IMG/VR virus record: IMGVR_UViG_3300023084_000027
Coordinates: 1 to 54,172 of that record
Source: a virus
Strand: one strand, 5' to 3'
DNA: 54,172 nt
The notes under the pieces were generated by a model. The model made no database searches. It was not told the origin of the DNA and saw only the letters and a list, made by a program, of their open reading frames with translations. The position numbers and the translations under genes are program-made. This document shows, piece by piece, positions 40,118 through 49,974 of the stretch (positions are counted from its first letter, which is position 1; every line of letters starts with the position of its first letter).

Positions 40118-40698
40118 TATATTTACCAGATCCAGTTTATAATCCTAACTTTGCTTCTGATATTACCGCTAACACACAGTTAGCGGCAGGAGTACCTATA
40201 GTTAAGTTTTTAGGAGCGAGAGGAAGCAGGGTTCAATTCGAAAGGATAAAAACCGATAAAGATCAACTGGCACGTAATCTCTACTTGCATGCAGAATTGA
40301 TTAAAAAGACTACTGCTAACTCAGACTTTGATCAACATAGATTGACGGTTGCGGAAGGAGTTTATGTTGCTGCGGAAAAAGAAACAGTCACTTCTAATTC
40401 TACCAACGATTTGAAACAAACAGGAAGAGCAGTTGTATATCAGTTATACGGAACTAATGGAAAAATAGATTTTGCCAAGTCGTATGATCTTGCTGTATTC
40501 TGGAAAGACTATTGTGATTACGATAAATTAATCTTAGATTATGATACTTACGATCCGTCAGGAAATCCGTCTTGTCAGATTGTTGTTGAAATGCCGAATG
40601 TACCCGAAAGTTTTGATATCTCTTTTAAAAGAAATGTAGAAACTACGTTTAACACAAAACTCCAATCGAAGAACGAATTGGTTGAGATTCTGTTATAA
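40114..40698 (+). CDS. Hypothetical baseplate-region protein (194 aa)
   Basis: A 194-residue protein without a recognisable domain, containing GVPIVKFLGARGSRVQFERI, LYLHAELIKKTTANSDFDQ and YDKLILDYDTYDPSGNPSCQ. It lies between spike and gp25, overlaps the spike by four bases, and occurs at this place in related marine phages. Probably a baseplate or spike-tip associated part. The late promoter of gp25 lies in its last codons. Confidence 0.55.
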   Translation: MIYLPDPVYNPNFASDITANTQLAAGVPIVKFLGARGSRVQFERIKTDKDQLARNLYLHAELIKKTTANSDFDQHRLTVAEGVYVAAEKETVTSNSTNDLKQTGRAVVYQLYGTNGKIDFAKSYDLAVFWKDYCDYDKLILDYDTYDPSGNPSCQIVVEMPNVPESFDISFKRNVETTFNTKLQSKNELVEILL

Positions 40699-40701
40699 AT
40701 A
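40694..40701 (+). promoter_or_regulatory. T4-type late promoter of gp25
   Basis: TATAAATA, exact. By T4 spacing RNA would start at or near the A of the gp25 ATG (40707), making the transcript leaderless. Confidence 0.65.
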
Positions 40702-40706
40702 AGACT

Positions 40707-41150
40707 ATGGCAAAAATACTTTCAACAGAAGACGGTAATTTACAGGGTGCTACTCTAGTAACGAGTAGGCAGAAGGTTTATTCTGATATAGATCTTACCT
40801 TTGGTCTGAACTCTTCTACTGGAGATATATTTAAGAAAAAAGATGCTGCAGCGGTAAAACAAGCGGTTAAAAATTTATTACAGACTAACAGATTCGAAAA
40901 ACCTTTTCGTCCAGATTTTGGCGCAGACTTAAGAGGACAATTATTCAATCTTGCGGATCTGGATACAGAAGATGAAGTGCGAGAGCAAATATACGGGACC
41001 ATCGCAAGATACGAACCTCGTGCTTCTATCAAAAATTTAGACGTAAGATTCGATTTGGATAGAAACGCATGTCGAATCAGAGTTGAATTTGGTATTTTAA
41101 GTACAGATGAAAATGTCGTATTAGAAACCACAGTTTCGAGGTTAAGATAA
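40707..41150 (+). CDS. gp25: Baseplate wedge gp25
   Basis: A 147-residue protein of the gp25 family. IDLTFGLNSSTGDIFKKKDA, AVKNLLQTNRFEKPFRPDFG and LRGQLFNLADLDTEDEVREQ form the conserved core, followed by YEPRASIKNLDV and CRIRVEFGI. gp25 forms the wedge ring around the hub and its family is shared by contractile injection systems. The stop abuts the gp6 ATG directly. Confidence 0.93.
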   Translation: MAKILSTEDGNLQGATLVTSRQKVYSDIDLTFGLNSSTGDIFKKKDAAAVKQAVKNLLQTNRFEKPFRPDFGADLRGQLFNLADLDTEDEVREQIYGTIARYEPRASIKNLDVRFDLDRNACRIRVEFGILSTDENVVLETTVSRLR

Positions 41151-42926
41151 ATGGCAACAACTATTAGCAGCACGGGTTTAGATTTTAACTCGATAAGAAA
41201 TAATCTTAAAACATGGTTTGAACAGAAACCAGAATTTGCTGACTATAATTTTGAAGCGTCAGGTCTTTCTAATCTTCTTGACGTTCTTGCATATAACACA
41301 CACTATAATGGACTAACTGCAAACTTTGCTCTTAACGAAGCATTCCTCAGCACCGCTCAATTGAGATCGTCAGTTATTGGTCTGGCAACTGCAATTGGAT
41401 ATATTCCAAATTCAAAAGTATCATCTAAAGCAGTGATCAATGTTGTTGCTGCGGGTTCTGCGACTTCTGGTCCTACTCTTGTGTTGCCTGCTGGAACTCA
41501 GTTCACGACAACTGTAGAAGAAACTACTTACACTTTCCGAACTCTCAAAGACTATTTCGCATCGAAGGAAGGATCTGACCCATATTCATATACGTGGGAA
41601 AACGTTGAGATAACGGAAGGTACTGAAAAACAAAAAACATTCGTTGCTGGTAATGATGCTGAAACTGAAGCATATGTTATTCCAAACGAAGACATGGACA
41701 TCAATACGGTAGAAGTTACGGTTGGACCTACTAACAAAACGTTTAATAACGTGAACACAGTTTCTTCTTTAGATCAGAACTCTCGAATTTATGTTTTGAA
41801 AGAAACGCCAAACGGATATTATGAACTTGCTTTCGGTAATGGTGCTAACCTCGGTGAAGTTCCAGCAACCGGAGACAAAATTGTTGTCACATATAATTCT
41901 TGTGCTGGTTCTGCTGCAAATGGTGCGAAAACATTTACTACAACTGCTTCTGTTGCCACTGGTGGTACACCTTCAACTGCTTCTATTATTCCCACTACTA
42001 TTACTAACTCATATGGCGGAGCGAACAAAGAAAGTATTGAGTCTATTCGTAAAGCAGCACCGTTTTTGTATGCATCTCAAAACCGAATGGTAACCGCCGA
42101 AGATTATTCTGCTCTGATACGAAGAAATTTTTCTAATGAAATTACAGACATTCTTGCTTGGGGAGGAGAAGATAATATTCCTGCTCAATACGGAGCAGTC
42201 TATCTTTCTATCACTCCTTCTCCTAGCGAAACGTTGAAAGGTCAGATTAGAAATTTAGTTAAAGACTTAGCAGTTGTTTCGTTCGATGTTGTGTTTATAG
42301 AACCAATCACTACATACATTGAGACTTCAGTAACATTCCAGTTCAACCAAACTCTTTCTTCATACGCTACGGTTCCTGAGATTGAGTCTGTAGTAAAAGG
42401 TGTTATTGAATCATACTTAGATACGGTTACAGATGAGTTTAGTGAAACCTTTAGACGTTCAAATATGTTAACTCTTATCGATGCTTCTGATCCGGGCGTT
42501 CTTTCTAGTCAAGCGGTTATACGCATACAACAAAGATTTACACCTACCCTTTCAGTACCTAAGACGTATGAGTTAGTGTTCCCCTCGACTATTCAGGCAC
42601 CCAACCCATCGACTTACTCGATAACTTCTTCCGAATTCATTTATAACGGCAGAACCTGTATCCTAAGAAATCGTCTTAACACTAACGTGCTTGAGGTTAT
42701 CTCTGTTGTCAGCGGTAATGCTGTAGTAGATAATGCTGGTGATTACGATACCGCTACAGGTAAAGTTACACTTTCAGGTTTTGCACCACAGGCAGTTTCG
42801 TCTAACGAAATTAAAGTAACGGTTGTTCCTGCTAACCAAGGTTATGTTTCTACAGTAAGAGAGAACAAACTTGGGAAGGATACCGCTGCTATTACTGTGA
42901 CTGCCGTTGAGACAACTACACTATAA
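41151..42926 (+). CDS. gp6: Baseplate wedge gp6 (baseplate J family)
   Basis: A 591-residue protein. The start STGLDFNSIRNNLKTWFEQ, ASGLSNLLDVLAYNTHYNGL and FLSTAQLRSSVIGLATAIGY are typical gp6, as is GAVYLSITPSPSETLKG and AKGTIRAAPFLYASQNRMVT-like sequence near residue 310. It makes the iris ring of the baseplate and holds the wedges. The start follows gp25 without a gap. The last 100 residues carry an extra strand-rich region (SVVSGNAVVDNAGDYDTATG). Confidence 0.93.
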   Translation: MATTISSTGLDFNSIRNNLKTWFEQKPEFADYNFEASGLSNLLDVLAYNTHYNGLTANFALNEAFLSTAQLRSSVIGLATAIGYIPNSKVSSKAVINVVAAGSATSGPTLVLPAGTQFTTTVEETTYTFRTLKDYFASKEGSDPYSYTWENVEITEGTEKQKTFVAGNDAETEAYVIPNEDMDINTVEVTVGPTNKTFNNVNTVSSLDQNSRIYVLKETPNGYYELAFGNGANLGEVPATGDKIVVTYNSCAGSAANGAKTFTTTASVATGGTPSTASIIPTTITNSYGGANKESIESIRKAAPFLYASQNRMVTAEDYSALIRRNFSNEITDILAWGGEDNIPAQYGAVYLSITPSPSETLKGQIRNLVKDLAVVSFDVVFIEPITTYIETSVTFQFNQTLSSYATVPEIESVVKGVIESYLDTVTDEFSETFRRSNMLTLIDASDPGVLSSQAVIRIQQRFTPTLSVPKTYELVFPSTIQAPNPSTYSITSSEFIYNGRTCILRNRLNTNVLEVISVVSGNAVVDNAGDYDTATGKVTLSGFAPQAVSSNEIKVTVVPANQGYVSTVRENKLGKDTAAITVTAVETTTL

Positions 42927-42929
42927 ATA
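42922..42929 (+). promoter_or_regulatory. T4-type late promoter of gp8
   Basis: TATAAATA, exact, overlapping the gp6 stop. It would start RNA near 42935, 15 bases before the gp8 ATG at 42950. Confidence 0.75.
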
Positions 42930-42949
42930 GGACTATTACGGATTAAGAT

Positions 42950-44395
42950 ATGGCAGCGGTAGTAACAACAGAATTTATTGCACAGATCATCAAAGACACG
43001 AAAGAGACTTTTAACTCCGGGTTGTACATTGGTTTGGGCAGATCAGAAACTTGGGGTGCAGGCGAAACTCCAGCGAGTCCTCAAACCAGTTTTGAATATG
43101 CCAGAGAATCTCGTGGTTCTACTCAACACGTAAAAATCGTCACGGGTGTTTCTGCAGCGGTTGCTAGACAGGACTGGTCATCAGACACAATTTATCAACC
43201 GTATGATGATTCATCACAGACTGCTATTCCTTACGTGATGAACAGTAAATATGAATTCTTTTTGTGTATAGAACAAGGGTACACTGATGCTGGTATTGTT
43301 ATTCCTAGTGATATAGAACCAGACAGATCTTTTATTAACGGCGGAACTGGTGTTTTTTCAGATCCTATTCAACCATTAGAAAACGAATTCGTTACTCTAG
43401 ATTCACAAAGAGGAACGGGTGGTTACGGTAAAGGATATACTTGGAGATATTTGTTTACTCTAAGTCAGGTTGCTATCAATCGTTTTCTTACTCTTAACTA
43501 CATTCCTGTCTCGTCTTTTACTCAAGATCCTTTAGATCAAGACGTTGAAACCGAGCAATATGAAATTCAACAGGTTAACAAAGCAAGTTATAATCTGACT
43601 GGAGATACAACGGGTCAGGTATTAAACATTAAAGTAATTGATGGCGGTGCAGGATATAGTGGTACAAACACTACAGCAACCGTGGTAGGAGATGGCACCG
43701 GAGCAACGGCAATCGTGAGCGTTGTCGGTGGTGTTATTCAAACCGTTCGTGTTACTAATCGTGGAACAGGATATAGTGTTGCTTCTGTTGTAATTGAAGA
43801 TACTTCTATTCCTTCTGAAGACGCAACCTTAAGGGTTGTTCTTGGACCTAACAACGGAGTTGAAGCAGACCCTATTAAAACTCTTAAAGCAGAAAGTCTT
43901 CTTGTAACAACAGATTTTGAAGACGATGAGTTTTCTACACTGTTTACTGCCAACGATTTCAGACAAATACTTCTGTTTAAAGATCCAACTAATTATAATA
44001 GTTCTGATCTTTTCACTGCTAATACTGGAAAAGCAAACCGTGCTCTACAGACTACGGGTGTTACCAATATCCAAGAGGACAACATCATTGCTGGTGACAC
44101 TAGTGGTGCTAAAGCGATTGTTGACCACATTGACGGTAATGATGTATACATTCACCAAACCGCTGAAACTGGATATGCTAATTTCCGTCAAGGAGAAGTT
44201 ATTACCGATCAGGACACTGCTGGTAATGCTACTCTTATCAATGGTCCAGTTGATCTTGGTACGTTTGTACAAGCGGATCAGATAGACCCAGACCTTGATG
44301 TATATTCTGGTGAGATACTATACATAAATAATATCGCACCAATCGACAGAGACCCCAACCAAACCGAAGACATTAAGATAATTATCTCATTCTAG
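42950..44395 (+). CDS. gp8: Baseplate wedge gp8
   Basis: A 481-residue protein. LYIGLGRSETWGAGETPASP, KGYTWRYLFTLSQVAINRFL, DFRQILLFKDP and the closing SGEILYINNIAPIDRDPNQTEDIKI are the known gp8 signature. In the middle, VIDGGAGYSGTNTTATVVG and VTNRGTGYSVASVVIED are YDG/strand repeats seen in marine T4-like baseplates. It binds wedge partners gp7/gp10. Confidence 0.85.
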   Translation: MAAVVTTEFIAQIIKDTKETFNSGLYIGLGRSETWGAGETPASPQTSFEYARESRGSTQHVKIVTGVSAAVARQDWSSDTIYQPYDDSSQTAIPYVMNSKYEFFLCIEQGYTDAGIVIPSDIEPDRSFINGGTGVFSDPIQPLENEFVTLDSQRGTGGYGKGYTWRYLFTLSQVAINRFLTLNYIPVSSFTQDPLDQDVETEQYEIQQVNKASYNLTGDTTGQVLNIKVIDGGAGYSGTNTTATVVGDGTGATAIVSVVGGVIQTVRVTNRGTGYSVASVVIEDTSIPSEDATLRVVLGPNNGVEADPIKTLKAESLLVTTDFEDDEFSTLFTANDFRQILLFKDPTNYNSSDLFTANTGKANRALQTTGVTNIQEDNIIAGDTSGAKAIVDHIDGNDVYIHQTAETGYANFRQGEVITDQDTAGNATLINGPVDLGTFVQADQIDPDLDVYSGEILYINNIAPIDRDPNQTEDIKIIISF

Positions 44396-44404
44396 GATTA
44401 ACAC

Positions 44405-47400
44405 ATGCCTAACACTTATAACAGCACAACCGAATCATCGATTTATAGAGACGATTGGGACGAAGCAGAAGGTTATCACAAAATATTGTTTAACTCTGGG
44501 CGTTCTCTTCAAGCAAGAGAGTTGACTCAGTTACAAACAATTATTCAACAAGAGATAACTCGTTTCGGAAGAAATATTTTCAAAGAAGGTTCTGCGGTTC
44601 GAGCGGGACTTATTGAAGTTGACAATAATTACAAATATGTTCGTGTTACGGGAACTGGTGCAGAAACTATCGCGGTTGGTACCAATTTGGTTGGTGATAC
44701 CAGTGGTGTTTCTGCCGTTGTATTAGAAACGGTTGAAATTGCATCTAACGATGCACGTCTTTATATTCGATACACAGGAACTGGGGGAGCAGCACCGGGA
44801 GCAACAGAAACTCGTTTCACGTTGGGTGAAGGAATTAACTCTGGTGTTTACACAGTAGGTTCTAACAGCACTGACATAGGTGCTGGTGTTCGCGTAATTG
44901 TAGATTCTGGTGATTTCTTTGCGGCAGGGAGATTTGTTTATGCTCCTAAGCAATCTTTGATTGTTTCTCCAACTTCTAGAGTTTTTAATGGAACCGTAGG
45001 TTTTGTTGTTACACAAGATGTTATCACGGTAAATGATACCACAGATCTATATGATAACAGTGGTGAAACTCCAAACGTTGCCGCACCCGGTGCAGATCGT
45101 TATAGAATTCGTTTGGTGTTAACAGATAAAGCAAATGCAACGGGAACAGATTCGTTTATTTTCTTGTGTCGTATTATTAACTCTACCATCGTAGAACAAA
45201 TTAATGAGTTGGATGAGTATAACACAATTAACGACATGATGGCAAGAAGGACTTACGAAGAATCGGGGAACTACCTTGCAGAACCATTTCAGTTAACTTT
45301 CGAAGATGACGATAGCACCGACTCAGATATTTTTGCTGTTATTAGTCCCGGACTTGCATATGTTCGCGGTTACCGTGTCGAAAACGAAAATCCTCTTAAA
45401 TTAAAAATACCTCGTCCACAACAATACGAAGAACTGGAAGCAGACTATATTCCGGTTGACTATGGTACTTATGTTTATGTTGATGCTTCCAGTGCAGACT
45501 TAAGTCGCTATGCAGATGCAGGTGGATCGGATCGAGTTAACCTTTATACTTCAACCGGAGGCACCGGGGGACCTATAGGGACTGCATATATCAAGGGTTT
45601 AACATATGAGACTTCTGGTGTTTATAGGGTTCATTTAGATAATATTGAAATGGTCGATGTAAACTCAGATTTCAGTTCAGTTGCATCTATAGGAACAAGT
45701 ACTTCTGATTACTTCGATTTGACCACGGTAGGAGAATTGAAAGAATCAAATAACCAGACTGGATTGTATGCTCTCCCTCGTGTTAGACCACGTTTGATTT
45801 CTAATTATCAGTTTAGATATTGGAAGCAATACACCGTTCAAAACGGTGGTAGTATTTCTGGTGATATCTCTTCTCCAGATGAAGAATACAGAGACAAGGC
45901 GCAATGGTTGGTAGTTAGTAAAAACACTAATGCTATTGTCACCAATGCTGTTATTACTATAGGTGCAACTCCGGATAACTTTAGTATTTCTGGTCTTGGA
46001 GCAGGCGACCACTATGTTGTAGCAGTAGTAGAAAGAAACAACGCACAAAGAAAAACAAAGACTTTGTCTACGAAAACCTATACGGCAACAATCGTTGGTG
46101 GCGTAGCAGAACTTCAGGACCCAGATGTTCTTGAAGTGACCAGCATCCTTAAAGGGACTGCTGATATCACAAGAGAGTTTACGTTGGACAATGGGCAAAG
46201 AGATACGCATTATGAAATTGCTTCTCTTAAACTAAAAGACGCAGGCGCTTATACAGGAGCAATTGATGTTACCTACAAGTATTGGAGTTGGGGTAACGTT
46301 GAAGTCGGTGGTGCAGGAACTGGATTGTTCTTTGATGCAGGATCTTACGGGAATGTGGATTATACAGAAATACCCGATCATGTTCAATCTGATGGTACGA
46401 TTGTAAGTCTTAGAGACTATGTGGATTTTCGTGGACTTAAAACGGGATCTAATCGTATAGAAGCAGTTCATCCTGTTCAAGGAAGTTCAATTCAGGTTAC
46501 TGCTAGTTACTATCTTTCACGCGCAGACAAATTAATTGCTACCGAAGATGGTCAATTTCAAATATTGTTAGGACAACAGTCGAGGGATCCTCAGTTTAAG
46601 AAGACCCCTGATAATGCTTTAGAGTTGTATAAGATTGTGATGAATCCTAACACAGTCAGTCCTGAAGATATTAACACGACTTTTATCGAACACAAACGAT
46701 ATACTATGGCAGACATTGCCAAGTTAGAAAGAAAGTTAGATGCTTTAGAGGAATCATACACGTTGTCTCTTGCTGAATTAGAAGCAAAAATGGCAGCACA
46801 AAGAACCGATAATACTGGTACTCCAGTTCCAGAAACAGGAAGACAAGTAGATGATTTTACAGATCATTCTGGTTCTTTTGTAAACCATGATGACTATTGC
46901 GCTTCTTTAGACCCGGAAAACAAATTGCTTCGCGCATGTGTTTCTGATGATAACTATCGTTTGATTTATCGTCCAGATGACGGAGTCACCGATGCAGGAT
47001 TGCCAACTTATAAGCACAGTTCTAAAAACGTGCTTTTAAAAGGGGATAACATTTATATTGATCATACGGAAACACAGTGGATCGATCAACCTTTGTTCAC
47101 TCAGTCAGTTTCAATTAACGCAAACTCTAAAACCGATTATGTCGGAGATTTGGAACTTTCTCCTTCGTCAGATGAATGGAAATCTGAGCAAACGGGTACC
47201 AGAACTACACCGGGAGGAGGAAGAATAGAAGTTAAAGAAGCACTTCTTTATAACTCTCACCAATGGAATTGGCACGGACGTAGAATAGAAGATTTCGAAG
47301 TTAATCCTAATGAATTGACTCGATATGGTCGTGCAGGAGTTGTTAAAAAACCAAGAAACGTTTCTCAGCGACATCCTCGAAGAGCAGTTTCTAGTGGTGG

Positions 47401-49738
47401 GCACGTAAATCGTGTTATCTCAAACGAGACTATTAGAACAGTGAATTCTGCAGGTAGAACCGTTGATGCTGCTATTGTTCCTTGGATTCGATCACGTAAA
47501 ATTTATTTCCGTGCCACAGGGTTGAAACCAAACACTCGATTTGTTCCGTTCTTTGACGGTGTAGACGTTTCTAACTGGTGTAATGACGAAGCGTTTTCTC
47601 GTTATGCATCTAACTCAAATGATATTGGAAACCAAGGGCAAAGCAGCACTTCTGGACATCCAGACGGTTCTGCTACTTTGACCTCATCAGCATCAGGGAA
47701 AATCGAAGGTTCATTCTTCATTCCTAATGTTAGAGGCACATCAACGGTTCCTCTTCGTGCTAATGGTATTCCAAGAACCTTAGTTGCGCAAAATGACACG
47801 TCTCTTAGATTTAAATGCGGTAAGAAAGAATTTAAACTTATGGACGTAAGTACTCCGGATATTAATCAAGCGGGTAGTTATGCCGTTGCGATATATGATA
47901 CTTCTGGGATGGTAGAAAACAGAAAAGATGGTATCACTTCTCCACGCATGCCTAAAAAAGCAAGGTTAGTTGAAAGTAAAATCAAACGTCCTTACAATGC
48001 TTCAGAGATGAAAGATTATCTTAACGGTATTGGTGTTGGTGATGTTGCATTAATTCAACCAGCAATCTCTGGTGGTTGGGGTGGCGACTTCCCCGGAAAC
48101 ATTAATCTTTCTGGTATAGATCTTTCTAGTGTCATTTCAGATTACGTAGATGTCAACCAGATGTCATACGCGGGAACATCATCTTCTCCGGATGATGATG
48201 TGTCGTATCCTTTTGCACAAAGTTTCACGGTAGACAATCAGTTTGGTGTTGTATTGACTAAAGTAGATTTATTCTTTGAAACGAAAGACACTTCTATTCC
48301 GGTTACGGTTGAAATCCGAAATATGGTAAACGGAAAACCCGGAAACTCAGTAGTACCCGGATCTACGGTTACTCTGGAACCCGGTTCTGTAAACGAAAAT
48401 GCAAGTGGATTAGAATCAACAACGTTTACCTTCGAAGAACCTGTTTTCTTAGATCCCGGTAAAGAGTACGCGTTAGTAGTCAAGACACAGTCTTCAAACT
48501 ACAGAATCTTTATTGCTAAGACTGGTGAATTCAAATTAAACTCTACTGATGTTGTAGTTTCTTCTCAGGCAGCAAACGGACAACTGTTCTTGCCGCACTC
48601 AGGAAGTGCTAAAGCATCTAAAGAACTAGATCTGGCATTCACTTTGTATCGTGCAGTTTTTGAAACCAACGCAAGTTTGGTATTACGCAACGTGACCCTA
48701 CCTTACAACTTGTTACAAAAAGATCCTATCGTTCTTAATGGCACTACTACGGTTAAAGTTAAACACGACTGTCATGGATTAAGTGCGGGAGAAAGCGTAA
48801 CTATTTCTGGTGTTGAAGCAGGAAGTTTTGGTAACGGTATAACAGAGGCAAACCTTAACGCTACTCATACCGTTGTAGATGTCGATGCTAAACACTTTAC
48901 GTTTACTTTGGGTTCTGCTCCTACTACTACAGGCAACGTAGGAGGAAGTAATGTTCTTTCTAGCAGGAACAGGCAGTTCACCACCGCGATGGCAAACATT
49001 GATTCAATTGTACCTAATAAGTGTTCTATTGACGTGTCTGCACGATTCACTTCAGGCAAATCCCTTGGTGGATCTGAAACTAAGTTTGTGAAAGATCAAA
49101 ATTATTCTCGAATCGTTCCCGGCACTAATGTTGAATTTGATTTCCCCAAACTTATCGCTGATAGAAGCGTAGAAATTTCTGAACCGAGTATCTCAGGGAA
49201 CAGTGGGTTTTCACTAGACGTTAAAGTGGACCTTAAGTCTGCAAACAATTACGTTTCTCCGGTTATTGATCTCCAAAGATGTTCAATGACTTTGATTCAG
49301 AATTGTATAGACAATGGGTATTATATCGATGAAGTTGTAGAAACCGAACCTTATGGTTCTTCTGCTACTTCTCAGCATCAAACCGCACCACTAGAAACCG
49401 TAGAACCTTCTACAATTTTAGAAGCGAAAATCGATGCTAATGTTCCTAATGTAGCAAACTTAGATTTCTATTATCGTGCAGTAATGACGGGACAAAACAT
49501 CTTAGATCAGAATTGGATTAAGGTTGAACCCGGTGCTGCTGGTCTTCCTAGTGGAGCAACCGTTAACATAAAGAAAGACATAATAAAAGAAGAGAATCCT
49601 CAAATAACTCATCCGATTGAATTTGAAGTTACAGGACTTCCTAAATTTAGTATGTCACAAATTAAAGCGGTAATGAAATCTACTAACTTAGCGAAAGTAC
49701 CTCAGATCACAGGAATCAATGTAGGAACCTTCTTGTAA
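44405..49738 (+). CDS. Large baseplate/adhesin structural protein, DUF4815-like
   Basis: A 1777-residue virion protein, the largest in the window. STTESSIYRDDWDEAEGYHK and GRSLQARELTQLQTIIQQEI at the start are the pattern of DUF4815 proteins that follow gp8 in marine T4-like phages. In the middle are many Ig-like strand regions, a helical piece (LERKLDALEESYTLSLAELE), a basic stretch (RNVSQRHPRRAVSSGGHVNR), and a jelly-roll-like region near residues 1260-1380. It probably joins gp7 and gp10 functions in the wedge and carries tail fibres. Exact T4 counterpart is unsure. Confidence 0.7.
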   Translation: MPNTYNSTTESSIYRDDWDEAEGYHKILFNSGRSLQARELTQLQTIIQQEITRFGRNIFKEGSAVRAGLIEVDNNYKYVRVTGTGAETIAVGTNLVGDTSGVSAVVLETVEIASNDARLYIRYTGTGGAAPGATETRFTLGEGINSGVYTVGSNSTDIGAGVRVIVDSGDFFAAGRFVYAPKQSLIVSPTSRVFNGTVGFVVTQDVITVNDTTDLYDNSGETPNVAAPGADRYRIRLVLTDKANATGTDSFIFLCRIINSTIVEQINELDEYNTINDMMARRTYEESGNYLAEPFQLTFEDDDSTDSDIFAVISPGLAYVRGYRVENENPLKLKIPRPQQYEELEADYIPVDYGTYVYVDASSADLSRYADAGGSDRVNLYTSTGGTGGPIGTAYIKGLTYETSGVYRVHLDNIEMVDVNSDFSSVASIGTSTSDYFDLTTVGELKESNNQTGLYALPRVRPRLISNYQFRYWKQYTVQNGGSISGDISSPDEEYRDKAQWLVVSKNTNAIVTNAVITIGATPDNFSISGLGAGDHYVVAVVERNNAQRKTKTLSTKTYTATIVGGVAELQDPDVLEVTSILKGTADITREFTLDNGQRDTHYEIASLKLKDAGAYTGAIDVTYKYWSWGNVEVGGAGTGLFFDAGSYGNVDYTEIPDHVQSDGTIVSLRDYVDFRGLKTGSNRIEAVHPVQGSSIQVTASYYLSRADKLIATEDGQFQILLGQQSRDPQFKKTPDNALELYKIVMNPNTVSPEDINTTFIEHKRYTMADIAKLERKLDALEESYTLSLAELEAKMAAQRTDNTGTPVPETGRQVDDFTDHSGSFVNHDDYCASLDPENKLLRACVSDDNYRLIYRPDDGVTDAGLPTYKHSSKNVLLKGDNIYIDHTETQWIDQPLFTQSVSINANSKTDYVGDLELSPSSDEWKSEQTGTRTTPGGGRIEVKEALLYNSHQWNWHGRRIEDFEVNPNELTRYGRAGVVKKPRNVSQRHPRRAVSSGGHVNRVISNETIRTVNSAGRTVDAAIVPWIRSRKIYFRATGLKPNTRFVPFFDGVDVSNWCNDEAFSRYASNSNDIGNQGQSSTSGHPDGSATLTSSASGKIEGSFFIPNVRGTSTVPLRANGIPRTLVAQNDTSLRFKCGKKEFKLMDVSTPDINQAGSYAVAIYDTSGMVENRKDGITSPRMPKKARLVESKIKRPYNASEMKDYLNGIGVGDVALIQPAISGGWGGDFPGNINLSGIDLSSVISDYVDVNQMSYAGTSSSPDDDVSYPFAQSFTVDNQFGVVLTKVDLFFETKDTSIPVTVEIRNMVNGKPGNSVVPGSTVTLEPGSVNENASGLESTTFTFEEPVFLDPGKEYALVVKTQSSNYRIFIAKTGEFKLNSTDVVVSSQAANGQLFLPHSGSAKASKELDLAFTLYRAVFETNASLVLRNVTLPYNLLQKDPIVLNGTTTVKVKHDCHGLSAGESVTISGVEAGSFGNGITEANLNATHTVVDVDAKHFTFTLGSAPTTTGNVGGSNVLSSRNRQFTTAMANIDSIVPNKCSIDVSARFTSGKSLGGSETKFVKDQNYSRIVPGTNVEFDFPKLIADRSVEISEPSISGNSGFSLDVKVDLKSANNYVSPVIDLQRCSMTLIQNCIDNGYYIDEVVETEPYGSSATSQHQTAPLETVEPSTILEAKIDANVPNVANLDFYYRAVMTGQNILDQNWIKVEPGAAGLPSGATVNIKKDIIKEENPQITHPIEFEVTGLPKFSMSQIKAVMKSTNLAKVPQITGINVGTFL

Positions 49739-49974
49739 TGCTTGATCCTAGCAGATATCAACAAGTGATAGACCATCCGCATTTAGTAAGAGACAAAACT
49801 AGCGGTGCTTTGATAAATACGAACGTGGACGAGTTTGAAGCGTATCGTAAAACTCGTGATCTGAAATTAAAAGAACAGCAAGAGAAACAAGATCTTGTTA
49901 ATCGTATTAGCAATTTAGAAAACGATATGTCTGATATCAAAGGCATGTTACAACAATTACTGGAGAAAAACTAA
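49738..49974 (+). CDS. Small coiled-coil virion protein
   Basis: A 78-residue protein with an N-terminal segment VIDHPHLVRDKTSGALINTN and a C-terminal coiled coil (LVNRISNLENDMSDIKGMLQQLL). This design is common for small proteins next to baseplate wedge genes, perhaps a connector of the fibre complex. The start shares the stop of the large gene (TAATG), and its stop overlaps the next ATG. Confidence 0.65.
   Translation: MLDPSRYQQVIDHPHLVRDKTSGALINTNVDEFEAYRKTRDLKLKEQQEKQDLVNRISNLENDMSDIKGMLQQLLEKN

Noticed and set aside
49812-49819. GATAAATA inside the small coiled-coil gene
   Set aside because: Late-like, but far (about 150 bases) from the next start and inside a coding region; likely chance.
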